Shown here: in pieces, positions 1-6,430 of the stretch
Position numbering within the stretch: position 1 is the first letter of the stretch
Layout of the letters: each line of letters begins with the position of its first letter
From: Parvularcula sp964484475
GTDB taxonomy: Bacteria; Pseudomonadota; Alphaproteobacteria; Caulobacterales; Parvularculaceae
Direction: 5' to 3'
Length of the DNA: 16,812 bases
Assembly (NCBI GenBank): GCA_964484475.1
Contig: CAZAFU010000056.1
Coordinates: forward strand, 1-16,812
Notes under the pieces: model-generated
The model's database searches: none
What the model saw: the letters and a program-made list of their open reading frames with translations, nothing else
What the model was told of the DNA's origin: nothing
Program-made: the position numbers and the translations under genes

Positions 1-1133
1 GGGACGACCTTTCCTGGCCCGCGGACCTCTATATGGAAGGCTCCGACCAGCACCGCGGCTGGTTCCAGTCATCGCTCCTCGAAGGTTGCGGAACCAGAGG
101 CCGCGCGCCCTACAAGGCGATCTTCACCCACGGCTTCGTGCTGGATGACAAGGGCCGGAAGATGTCGAAGTCCCTCGGCAACACCATGCTGCCCGAGCAG
201 GTCACCCAGAAATTCGGCGCCGATATCCTGCGCATCTGGGTTGCGAGTTCCGACGTTCAGGAAGACATCCGCGTCGGTGACGAGATCCTCGGCAGCGCGG
301 TCGATGCCTACCGGAAACTCAGGAACACACTCCGCTACCTCCTCTCGGCCCTCGACGGGTATACGGACGACGAGCACGTCCAGCCCTCCGAAATGCCCGA
401 GCTCGAGCGCTATGTCCTGCACCGCCTGCATGAGGTCGACGCGAAGGTCCGCCGGGAATACGACGCGCTGAACTTCAAGGCGGCGTGGCGGGCCCTGGCT
501 GAATTCGCGATCCAGGATCTTTCTGCGTTCTATTTCGATATCCGAAAGGATGCGATCTACTGCGACGCGCCGGACTCCCTGCGTCGCCGCTCCGCGCGTT
601 CGGTGATGCGCCGCCTGCTCGATGTGATGACCCGCCTTCTCGCGCCGATCTGTCCGTTCACGGCGGAGGAAGTCTACAGTCATTTCCCCGAAGGTCTCGG
701 TCAACGCGAAGCGTCGGTTCATCTGCTGCAATTCGAGACGGTGCCGGAGAGCCTGCGCGACGATGCCCTTGCGGAACGCTGGACGAAGCTCCGCACGGTG
801 CGCCGGGTTATCACCGGTGCGATCGAGGAAAAGCGAAACGAGAAGATGCTCGGCGGCAGCCTCGAAGCCGCCGCAGGCATCCATATCGACGAGCCTTCCC
901 TGCTGGATGTCGCGTCGGGTGCTGACTGGGCGGAGATCGCCATCACCTCTCAGGCGGGGCTCGGTGAGAGCCCGGCGGCTGATAACGCCTTCCGGATGGG
1001 CGAGCTCCCGAACGTCGCGGTGGTGATCGCGAAAGCCGAGGGTGACAAATGCGGCCGCTGCTGGCGGGTGCTGCCCGAGGTCCCGGAGGATGGGGGCCTC
1101 TGCAACCGGTGCCGCGAGGCCGTTTCGGGATGA
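1..1133 (+). CDS. ileS: Isoleucyl-tRNA synthetase, C-terminal part (5' end outside window)
   Basis: Charges tRNA-Ile with isoleucine in the cytoplasm. The frame is open from the first bases (first whole codon at 3), so only about the last 376 residues are present; class I IleRS is usually 900-960 residues. The opening stretch holds the family motif EGSDQHRGWFQSSLL. The class I ATP-binding signature KMSKS lies at 159-173 within GRKMSKSLGN. The anticodon-binding helical domain follows, and the C-terminus carries a four-cysteine zinc site (two CxxC pairs, 1050-1112) typical of bacterial IleRS. The stop TGA at 1131-1133 overlaps the lspA ATG. An ATG at 33 is internal and is not the real start. 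The ileS-lspA pairing is common in proteobacteria. Confidence 0.98.
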   Translation, partial: DDLSWPADLYMEGSDQHRGWFQSSLLEGCGTRGRAPYKAIFTHGFVLDDKGRKMSKSLGNTMLPEQVTQKFGADILRIWVASSDVQEDIRVGDEILGSAVDAYRKLRNTLRYLLSALDGYTDDEHVQPSEMPELERYVLHRLHEVDAKVRREYDALNFKAAWRALAEFAIQDLSAFYFDIRKDAIYCDAPDSLRRRSARSVMRRLLDVMTRLLAPICPFTAEEVYSHFPEGLGQREASVHLLQFETVPESLRDDALAERWTKLRTVRRVITGAIEEKRNEKMLGGSLEAAAGIHIDEPSLLDVASGADWAEIAITSQAGLGESPAADNAFRMGELPNVAVVIAKAEGDKCGRCWRVLPEVPEDGGLCNRCREAVSG

Positions 1134-1660
1134 CGGTCGGCAACTGGATGAGGACTGCGGCCCGCCGGCCGCTTTTCCGTATGGGAATGGGCTACGCGGC
1201 CCTGGTGGTGCTCTTCGATCAGGTCACGAAACTCTGGGTCCTGCATGGTATCCGCCTGCCCGAGCGGCCCTTCGGGCGGATCAATCTCACCCCGATCTTC
1301 GACCTGACCTATACGGAGAACCGTGGCGTGAGCTTCGGTCTCTTCGCCGGCGGGATGACAAGCCGCGTGCTCCTGTCACTCCTCGCCATCATCGTATCCG
1401 GCTTCCTCCTCCGCTGGCTCGGGAAGACGGATCGCCCGGTAACGGCAGCCGGCGCCGGCCTCATTCTTGGCGGCGCGATCGGCAACCTGTTCGACCGCGT
1501 GGCCTACGGCTTCGTGGTCGACTTCCTCGACTTTTCCGGTCTCGGCTTTCCCTATATCTTCAATGTCGCTGATGCCGCGATCAATGTTGGCGTGGGTCTT
1601 CTTCTGATCGACAGCCTGATCCTCGAACGTGGTGAGATGAAGAAGCGGACAGACCGCTAG
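1130..1660 (+). CDS. lspA: Lipoprotein signal peptidase II
   Basis: Inner-membrane aspartyl protease that removes the signal peptide from diacylated prolipoproteins. The 176-residue product has the usual length and about four membrane segments. Family landmarks are FDQVTK near residue 29, GNLFDR with catalytic Asp122, and FNVADAAINVG with catalytic Asp148. I place the start at the ATG overlapping the ileS stop (ATGA). The same frame is open upstream to 1049, but that extension lies inside ileS and reads as low-complexity sequence. No strong Shine-Dalgarno is visible, so translation is probably coupled to ileS. At least three lipoprotein substrates are encoded in this window. Confidence 0.97.
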   Translation: MTVGNWMRTAARRPLFRMGMGYAALVVLFDQVTKLWVLHGIRLPERPFGRINLTPIFDLTYTENRGVSFGLFAGGMTSRVLLSLLAIIVSGFLLRWLGKTDRPVTAAGAGLILGGAIGNLFDRVAYGFVVDFLDFSGLGFPYIFNVADAAINVGVGLLLIDSLILERGEMKKRTDR

Positions 1661-1718
1661 CCCTTCCGTGATCGGCTTCCCTCGTGTAGCACTTCGCCAC
1701 ACAGAAACGCGGGTTTTC

Positions 1719-2276
1719 ATGCGCAAGATTCTCCTTCTCTCCGCTACGGCCGCCCTTCTGGCAGCCTGCTCCTCGTCCCAGGGTGCGCCCGGCATGGTGA
1801 AGCGCGGGACGCCTGACGAGTTCGCGATCCTCACCAAGCCGCCACTGACGGTTCCGCCGGATTATGCCCTGCGGCCGCCCAAGCCCGGTGAGACCCGGCC
1901 CGCGGAGCTTTCCACCTCGCAGCGGACGCAGCAGCTCCTGATGGGCGACACCGATTACGAAGCGCCGTCTACCGGCGAACTGGCCTTCATTCAGGAAGCG
2001 GGCGCCCTCGCGGTCGATCCCTCGATCCGCGCCATTCTGGCAGCCGAAAACGGTGGACGTGCCGAGAAATCGGACAGCCTCGCGAACCGTCTCATCTTCT
2101 GGAATTTCGACAGCGACGGGAACGTCGACGACAGCGCCGCACCGCTCGTGGTGGACGACAAGGAAGCCTGGCTCGAGCAGCGTCGCGAATCGATCGAGCG
2201 CGTGACCGGCGAGGGCGCCACCGTCACCATCGCCGAGGACAAGCGCGGCGCCCTGCGGCTACCTGGGGTAAAATAG
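1719..2276 (+). CDS. DUF3035-family outer-membrane lipoprotein (BamF-like)
   Basis: Predicted lipoprotein of 185 residues. A short signal peptide ends in the lipobox L14-A15-A16-C17, followed by serines and no Asp at +2, which fits outer-membrane sorting by the general rule. The stretch PDEFAILTKPPLTVPPDY followed by LRPPKPGE is the hallmark I associate with DUF3035, a family I recall as linked to the alphaproteobacterial BAM complex (BamF). That functional link is from memory, not from this sequence. The start at 1719 gives a proper signal peptide; a GTG at 1668 would add 17 unlikely residues. It sits 58 bases after lspA and is probably the last gene of the ileS-lspA unit, because a strong terminator follows within 30 bases. 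Confidence 0.85.
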   Translation: MRKILLLSATAALLAACSSSQGAPGMVKRGTPDEFAILTKPPLTVPPDYALRPPKPGETRPAELSTSQRTQQLLMGDTDYEAPSTGELAFIQEAGALAVDPSIRAILAAENGGRAEKSDSLANRLIFWNFDSDGNVDDSAAPLVVDDKEAWLEQRRESIERVTGEGATVTIAEDKRGALRLPGVK

Positions 2277-2304
2277 CTCCACCGCACCGATCACTGGACA
2301 AGAC

Positions 2305-2328
2305 AAAGGGGCCCGCGGGCCCCTTTTT
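2305..2328 (+). terminator. Rho-independent terminator after the DUF3035 gene
   Basis: A perfect 22-base palindrome (2305-2326; AAAGGGGCC arm, CGCG loop, GGCCCCTTT arm) runs into five T residues at 2324-2328. It lies 28 bases after the lipoprotein stop. The symmetric A/T flanks mean it may also stop minus-strand transcripts arriving from the membrane-protein gene, whose stop is at 2356, though the minus-strand T run is only three long. Confidence 0.93.
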
Positions 2329-2355
2329 CGTAGCAGCCGCTTGGTTGGCGAAGGA

Positions 2356-2760
2356 TCAGATCACGTCGGGGAAGAACCTTCGTTTGACGAGCAGCCCGGC
2401 GGCGAGAAGGATCAGGACCGGTCCCGTCACCATCCCGACGGTCACGACCACAGCGCCGGCGATACCCAGCGCGCCGACGGCGAGGCCGATAACGGCAGCA
2501 CCCGCGGCAGTCACGAAACCGACGAGGCCGAAAATCAGGGACATCACGGCACTGGCCACGCTGAAGGCAGCGGAACTCGTGAGTTCGAACAGGGCGAACT
2601 CGTCAGCGCCAGCAGACCTCTGGGCCAAGTCCTCGCCCCCACCGACATAGATGCCGACGGCCATGGCGACTGTCGCCACGAAGAAGGTCCCGACGGCGGC
2701 CCCCAACCCGTGGGCCACCCGGGCCGCGTTACTGTTGTTAGCTTGGCTGTCGATCTTCAT
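2356..2760 (-). CDS. Small alanine/glycine-rich membrane protein, unknown function
   Basis: I do not recognise the family. The 134-residue product starts with a short polar segment (1-13), then a hydrophobic segment around 17-39, a polar stretch with several acidic residues (42-59), and a long Ala/Gly/Val-rich hydrophobic region from about 62 to 124 that could hold two or three further membrane helices. It ends in a basic patch (KRR) and PDVI. The ATG at 2760 has a good Shine-Dalgarno (GAGAGG, about 6 bases upstream), which sits in the loop of a small hairpin with CGCAC/GTGCG arms. It starts 60 bases after the agmatinase stop on the same strand, so it may be the last gene of the polyamine operon or have its own promoter. 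The hydrophobic coding pattern and the ribosome site argue that it is a real gene. Confidence 0.7.
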   Translation of the reverse strand: MKIDSQANNSNAARVAHGLGAAVGTFFVATVAMAVGIYVGGGEDLAQRSAGADEFALFELTSSAAFSVASAVMSLIFGLVGFVTAAGAAVIGLAVGALGIAGAVVVTVGMVTGPVLILLAAGLLVKRRFFPDVI

Positions 2761-2820
2761 AGCGCACCTCTCACGTGCGACAGATTGGGAATTCGCCCCT
2801 ACCTTGCAAGGGGGTCACAT

Positions 2821-3702
2821 TCATATTGTACCACTCTTGCGCATGAAACGATAGGCGAGAATCTTGTAGCAGAGCTTGGCGACCAGGAAATCGCAGCCAT
2901 GCAGCTCCGGCCGGGGGGCCAGCTCGACCACATCGGCGCCGACGACATTCGAGATCTCGTTGACGTGGCGCAGGATCGGCATGACGTCGTCCCAGAACAT
3001 GCCCCCGGGCTCCGGGGTGCCGGTGGCGGGCATCAGCGAGGAATCGAACCCGTCCACGTCGAAGGTGATGTAGACCGGCTTGCCGCGGAGCGGCTCCAGA
3101 GCCTCCTCGATGTTCCAGCTCGCCTTCTCGCGCGCCCAGTTGATGGCGATCCGGTGACGGTTCTCCTCGTAGAAGGGAATCTCCGTCCGCGAGATGTTCC
3201 GGATACCGAAACTGGTCAGCGAAACCCGCTCATCGTCGAGGCAGCGCCGCATGGCATTGGCGTGGCTGTAGAAGTCGCCCCGGAACATGTCGCGAAGGTC
3301 CGCATGGGCATCGAACTGCAGCAGGTGCAGCTCGCCGTGCTTCTCGACCAAAGGCTTGATGGCGCCGGGAGTGATGGAGTGCTCGCCGCCGATGGTCAGC
3401 GGGAAGGCCCCCGCCTCGACCGCCTGCCGGACGAAACTTTCGAGCTGCCCCATCCCTTCTTCGATGGTACCGGCGATCGTGCCCGTATTGACAATCTCTT
3501 CGTTGAAGCGGCGGATCGGCTCGCACCAGAACTCGTCGTCGAAGAGCTCGACCTCCTTCGCGGCCCTAAAGACCGCCTGCGGAGCTTTCGCGGTGCCTCC
3601 TTCGTAGGACACGGTGTCCTCGAGGCCGAAGGGGATGATGTGGACCTTCGGCGCATCGGCCGGCGCGGCGATGCGGTCGTGTTCGAACATCCAGTTGGTC
3701 AT
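2821..3702 (-). CDS. speB: Agmatinase-family ureohydrolase
   Basis: Dimanganese ureohydrolase of 293 residues, expected to hydrolyse agmatine to putrescine and urea in the cytoplasm. Metal ligands are visible in order: His108 in GGEHSIT, Asp131, His133 and Asp135 in DAHADLRD, and Asp215 and Asp217 in FDVDGFD, followed by the TGTPEPGG loop. The pattern DLRDMF with SHANAMRR resembles the agmatinase group found in archaea and many bacteria. The usual DP after the last Asp motif is DS here. The start is the ATG at 3702, 4 bases beyond the speE stop, with GAGGA about 8 bases upstream; the frame runs open to 3831, but that part lies inside speE. No arginine decarboxylase is in the window, so arginine or another guanidino compound cannot be excluded as substrate. 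Confidence 0.9.
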   Translation of the reverse strand: MTNWMFEHDRIAAPADAPKVHIIPFGLEDTVSYEGGTAKAPQAVFRAAKEVELFDDEFWCEPIRRFNEEIVNTGTIAGTIEEGMGQLESFVRQAVEAGAFPLTIGGEHSITPGAIKPLVEKHGELHLLQFDAHADLRDMFRGDFYSHANAMRRCLDDERVSLTSFGIRNISRTEIPFYEENRHRIAINWAREKASWNIEEALEPLRGKPVYITFDVDGFDSSLMPATGTPEPGGMFWDDVMPILRHVNEISNVVGADVVELAPRPELHGCDFLVAKLCYKILAYRFMRKSGTI

Positions 3703-3706
3703 GAAA

Positions 3707-4582
3707 TCAGTCCTCGATCGCCGCCCGGATATAGGCGGGAAGGGCAAATGCGGCCTCGTGCACCTCGGGGGTGTAGTAGCGCATCTCCATCGGGTTCTTG
3801 CTGATCCGGCGGGCCAGCCAGGTCTCGTCATGGGGATACTGGGCGTCGGAAGCGAAACCGAGCGTCATAAGGCCGCCCGTATAGGTCGGTATCGCGGCGA
3901 CGTAGAACTCAACATATTCGAAGCTGTTGGCCTGTCGCTCCTTGATCATCTTCGGCTCCCACGGCTGGAGGAACGGCAAGCCCCCCTGCACGACGAGAAT
4001 GCCGCCGGTGTTCAGGACCCGTTTGCAGCCCGCGTAGAATTCCTCGGTGAAGAGAACTTCGCCCGGGCCAACGGGATCGGTGGAATCGACGATGACCACG
4101 TCGAAACGGTCGCCGGTTTCCTGCACGTATTTCGCGCCATCAGCAATGACGATGTCGGTACGCGGATCGTCGAAGGCGCCGTTGCTCGTCTCGGGGAACC
4201 AGGTCTTCGCGAACTCGATGACATCCTTCTCGATCTCGACGAGGGTTGCGCTCTCGACCGATTTGTGTCGCAGGGTCTCGCGCAGGATTCCGCCGTCACC
4301 GCCGCCGATGATGAGGACACGCTTCGCCTCGCCATGGGCATAGAGCGGCACGTGGGTCAGCATCTCGTGGTAGACGAATTCGTCGGAGGACGTCATCTGG
4401 ATGATGCCGTTCAGGGCAAACATCCGTCCGTATTTCGCGTTCTCGAAGACAACCAGATGCTGGTGGTCGATCTCACCCTCGAAGAGGACCTTGTCGACGC
4501 GGGCAGCGTGGCCGATCCCCTCCTCCATCGCCTCCTTGAACCAGAGCTCGCCTTCGATCTCGTGAAGGTACCTACGGGTCAT
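3707..4582 (-). CDS. speE: Spermidine synthase (polyamine aminopropyltransferase)
   Basis: Transfers the aminopropyl group of decarboxylated AdoMet to putrescine, giving spermidine and methylthioadenosine. The 291-residue product matches the usual length. An N-terminal beta domain comes first, then the nucleotide-binding GGGDGG at 93-98, an acidic strand end (VEIEKD, about 115-120), the DGA motif near 148-150, the catalytic DSTDPVGP at 166-173, and the C-terminal YYTPEVHEAAFALP signature. The ATG at 4582 overlaps the speD stop (ATGA), so translation is probably coupled to speD, which supplies its aminopropyl donor. Specificity for putrescine over other diamines is inferred from context. Confidence 0.97.
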   Translation of the reverse strand: MTRRYLHEIEGELWFKEAMEEGIGHAARVDKVLFEGEIDHQHLVVFENAKYGRMFALNGIIQMTSSDEFVYHEMLTHVPLYAHGEAKRVLIIGGGDGGILRETLRHKSVESATLVEIEKDVIEFAKTWFPETSNGAFDDPRTDIVIADGAKYVQETGDRFDVVIVDSTDPVGPGEVLFTEEFYAGCKRVLNTGGILVVQGGLPFLQPWEPKMIKERQANSFEYVEFYVAAIPTYTGGLMTLGFASDAQYPHDETWLARRISKNPMEMRYYTPEVHEAAFALPAYIRAAIED

Positions 4583-5019
4583 CCGACCACCCCTTCACCG
4601 CGGTAGAAGGTCTGCACATTCGCTTCGTCGGCGCTGAACGCTTCCTTCAGGATGTCGACCGCCAGCTCCGGCTTGGCATCGCCGCACATGAAGACGTCGA
4701 AGGCGGCGTAGTCGCGCTCCGGCCAGGTGTGCACGGAGATGTGGCTTTCCGCGAGAACGGCCACGCCCGACAGACCGCCAGAAGGCAGGAAGGTATGGAC
4801 GTGGATATGCAGGAGCGTCGCCCCGCATTTCTCGACGCAGTCGCGGAAGGCCTTCTCCATGCGCGGCTTGTCGGTCAGGTTCTTCGCACCCAGAAGATCA
4901 ATGATCAGGTGGGTGCCGGCGTAGACCTTCCCGTCACGGACAATGAAGTGGTCGAGTTCATCACCCGTGTGAAGGGTGTCATTGGCGGCCTGCATGGCAA
5001 TTGCGGTGGTCTGGCTCAT
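4579..5019 (-). CDS. speD: S-adenosylmethionine decarboxylase proenzyme (pyruvoyl type, class 1B)
   Basis: Makes decarboxylated AdoMet, the aminopropyl donor for SpeE. The proenzyme is expected to cut itself between Glu91 and Ser92 in AESHISVHTWPE, turning Ser92 into the pyruvoyl cofactor. His97 (processing) and Cys112 (proton donor) stand at the same spacing from the serine as in the Thermotoga enzyme (Ser63, His68, Cys83). The 146-residue length fits the short bacterial/archaeal SpeD (SpeH) type with an N-terminal extension of about 29 residues. The ATG at 5019 overlaps the ornithine decarboxylase stop (ATGA) and has a strong GGAGG site upstream; an internal ATG at 4995 is less likely. Confidence 0.97.
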   Translation of the reverse strand: MSQTTAIAMQAANDTLHTGDELDHFIVRDGKVYAGTHLIIDLLGAKNLTDKPRMEKAFRDCVEKCGATLLHIHVHTFLPSGGLSGVAVLAESHISVHTWPERDYAAFDVFMCGDAKPELAVDILKEAFSADEANVQTFYRGEGVVG

Positions 5020-6188
5020 CGGGATACCTCCTCGGCGGCCATTTCCTCGGCGCCGGAATAAAGGGATTGAAAGGGTTCGTCGGAAAGCTCGGCTTCGAGG
5101 TACCGTCCGTACCCGTTGAAACCGGTGCTCATACTTCGGCCATAGGCGCCAAGGACGCCGAATTCGATGTAATCGCCGACCTTCGTGCCTTCGGGCAGGA
5201 AGAACGGGCCGCGCATCTGATCGGCATCATCGCAGGTGGGGCCGTAGAGGGAGAAGGAACGCTCCTCGCCCTCACGCGTCAGGTTGCGGCAGGGATAGCG
5301 CCAACCAAGGTGGGCAGCGTCGTAAAGCGTGCCGTACGCGCCGTCATTGATGTAGAGCGAATCGCCCTTCCTCGCCTGCACCCGGACGATGACGCTTTCC
5401 GCGTCGGCCGCAAGGCCCCTGCCCGGCTCGCACCAGAGGCGCGCATTGTGGGCCGCCGGGAATTCCTCGAAGCGCGCCACGATCTCGCGGACATAGGCTT
5501 CGAGACGCGGAGGCTCCATGCCCGGGTAGACCGCAGGAAAGCCGCCGCCGACATCGAGGACATCGACAATCACGCCGGCCCGGCGAACGGCACGGGCCGC
5601 CCGCTCCATCGCCCCCGTAAAGGCGGCGGGGCTCATCGCCTGACTTCCCACATGGAAGCACACACCCAGACGCTCGGCCCGCCGGCGGGTTGCCTGGAGG
5701 ACCTCCGCATCGGAAGTTTCGTCGGCACCGAATTTCGAGCTCAGGCTGATCCGGGCAAGGTCCGAGCCGACCTGGAGCCTCACACAGAGGGTCAGGTCGC
5801 GCGCATTCCCGGTGCCACGCATTATCGTTTCGAGCTCTTCGAGACTGTCGAGCGAGAAGATCTTCACGCCATGATCGAAATAGGCTTCGCGAACAGCCTC
5901 CTCGAACTTCACGGGGTGCATGAAGCCGATCGTGGCGCCGGGTGCGTATTCGCGCACCAGCCGGATCTCGGTCAGCGACGCGGCATCGAAGTGGTCGATC
6001 CCGGCCCGGTTGAGGGCCTGGAGCATCCACGGTGCCGGGTTCGCTTTCACCGCATAAAGAATGTCGCCTGGGAAGAGCTCCCTGAACGTCCGCGCCGCGC
6101 GCTCGGCGAGCGCCGGGCGACGACAGATCACGGGCCTATCAGGCCGAAGCTCGGTAGCTAGCTGCCGCGCGTTATCGTATTGGACCAC
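5016..6188 (-). CDS. odc: Ornithine decarboxylase, PLP fold type III
   Basis: Decarboxylates ornithine to putrescine, the first step of the operon. The 390-residue product has the alanine-racemase-like fold: PLP lysine Lys48 in YAVKANP, His179 in HVGSQ, the glycine loop DVGGGFP (212-218), EPGR (254-257) holding the PLP phosphate, and active-site Cys319 in GPTCDDAD supplied across the dimer, then a conserved YGRSMSTGFNG stretch. This is the eukaryote-like decarboxylase found in alphaproteobacteria, not the E. coli SpeC fold. A dual lysine/ornithine specificity cannot be ruled out. I use the GTG at 6188 because no in-frame ATG exists near the N-terminus and it suits the family's length. The Shine-Dalgarno is weak (GGGGG about 10 bases upstream), and both it and the GTG are predicted to be paired in the leader helix. 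Confidence 0.93.
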   Translation of the reverse strand: MVQYDNARQLATELRPDRPVICRRPALAERAARTFRELFPGDILYAVKANPAPWMLQALNRAGIDHFDAASLTEIRLVREYAPGATIGFMHPVKFEEAVREAYFDHGVKIFSLDSLEELETIMRGTGNARDLTLCVRLQVGSDLARISLSSKFGADETSDAEVLQATRRRAERLGVCFHVGSQAMSPAAFTGAMERAARAVRRAGVIVDVLDVGGGFPAVYPGMEPPRLEAYVREIVARFEEFPAAHNARLWCEPGRGLAADAESVIVRVQARKGDSLYINDGAYGTLYDAAHLGWRYPCRNLTREGEERSFSLYGPTCDDADQMRGPFFLPEGTKVGDYIEFGVLGAYGRSMSTGFNGYGRYLEAELSDEPFQSLYSGAEEMAAEEVSR

Positions 6189-6290
6189 CGCATGGGACCC
6201 CCGTGCATAAGGCGACTACGAGGCCTCAGCCCCCTGACCGCCGTTAGACATGAGTGCCGGACCCCTTGCAGTGGGCCCCTCTTCGGGGCT
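6185..6290 (-). promoter_or_regulatory. Structured 5' leader of the polyamine operon, candidate speF-type leader RNA
   Basis: In the minus-strand RNA, CCACUGCAAGGGGUCC (6274-6259) pairs with GGGUCCCAUGCGGUGG (6200-6185) to give 15 pairs interrupted by a single A-A mismatch (three of the pairs are G-U). The 3' strand contains the GUG start codon at 6188-6186, and the G-run that would act as ribosome site overlaps it. Inside the closed loop, GGCGGU (6242-6237) can pair with the AGUCGCC region (6217-6211), enclosing a five-pair hairpin with a UGAG loop (6233-6220). A further hairpin with GCCCC/GGGGC arms lies just upstream (6290-6276). A known Rfam family, the speF leader, occurs upstream of alphaproteobacterial ornithine decarboxylases. 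Position and host fit, but I could not align the consensus. Confidence 0.7.
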
Positions 6291-6294
6291 TTTG
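6276..6294 (+). terminator. Terminator-like hairpin in the odc-phoD divergent region
   Basis: On the plus strand a GCCCC/GGGGC five-pair hairpin with loop TCTTC is followed directly by four T residues. No plus-strand gene ends nearby, so its purpose as a terminator is unclear; it may block antisense transcription into the leader, or matter only as the minus-strand hairpin at the 5' side of the odc leader. Confidence 0.35.
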
Positions 6295-6430
6295 TGGGAT
6301 ACGGCAGGTGCGCGCCGCTACATCCCCTCGGCACGAATGTAAAGTTGAGAATTGTGAGCCGAGGCTGCAATGTGTTGGAAGGTTAAGCCCCCTTCAGGCT
6401 TCTTCCGAACAGCGACCAGAAAGGCCCTCC

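Noticed and set aside
2341..3804. A 487-residue plus-strand open frame
   Set aside because: It runs antisense through the membrane-protein and agmatinase genes, which carry clear family motifs. The plus-strand translation is charged low-complexity sequence typical of GC-rich shadow frames.
5001..6161. A 386-residue plus-strand open frame
   Set aside because: Antisense shadow of ornithine decarboxylase, whose strand has all PLP-binding motifs in order.
6345..6373. Possible phoD promoter (TTGAGA, 17 bases, CAATGT)
   Set aside because: The -10 is too far from consensus, and several other placements in this AT-richer stretch score equally.
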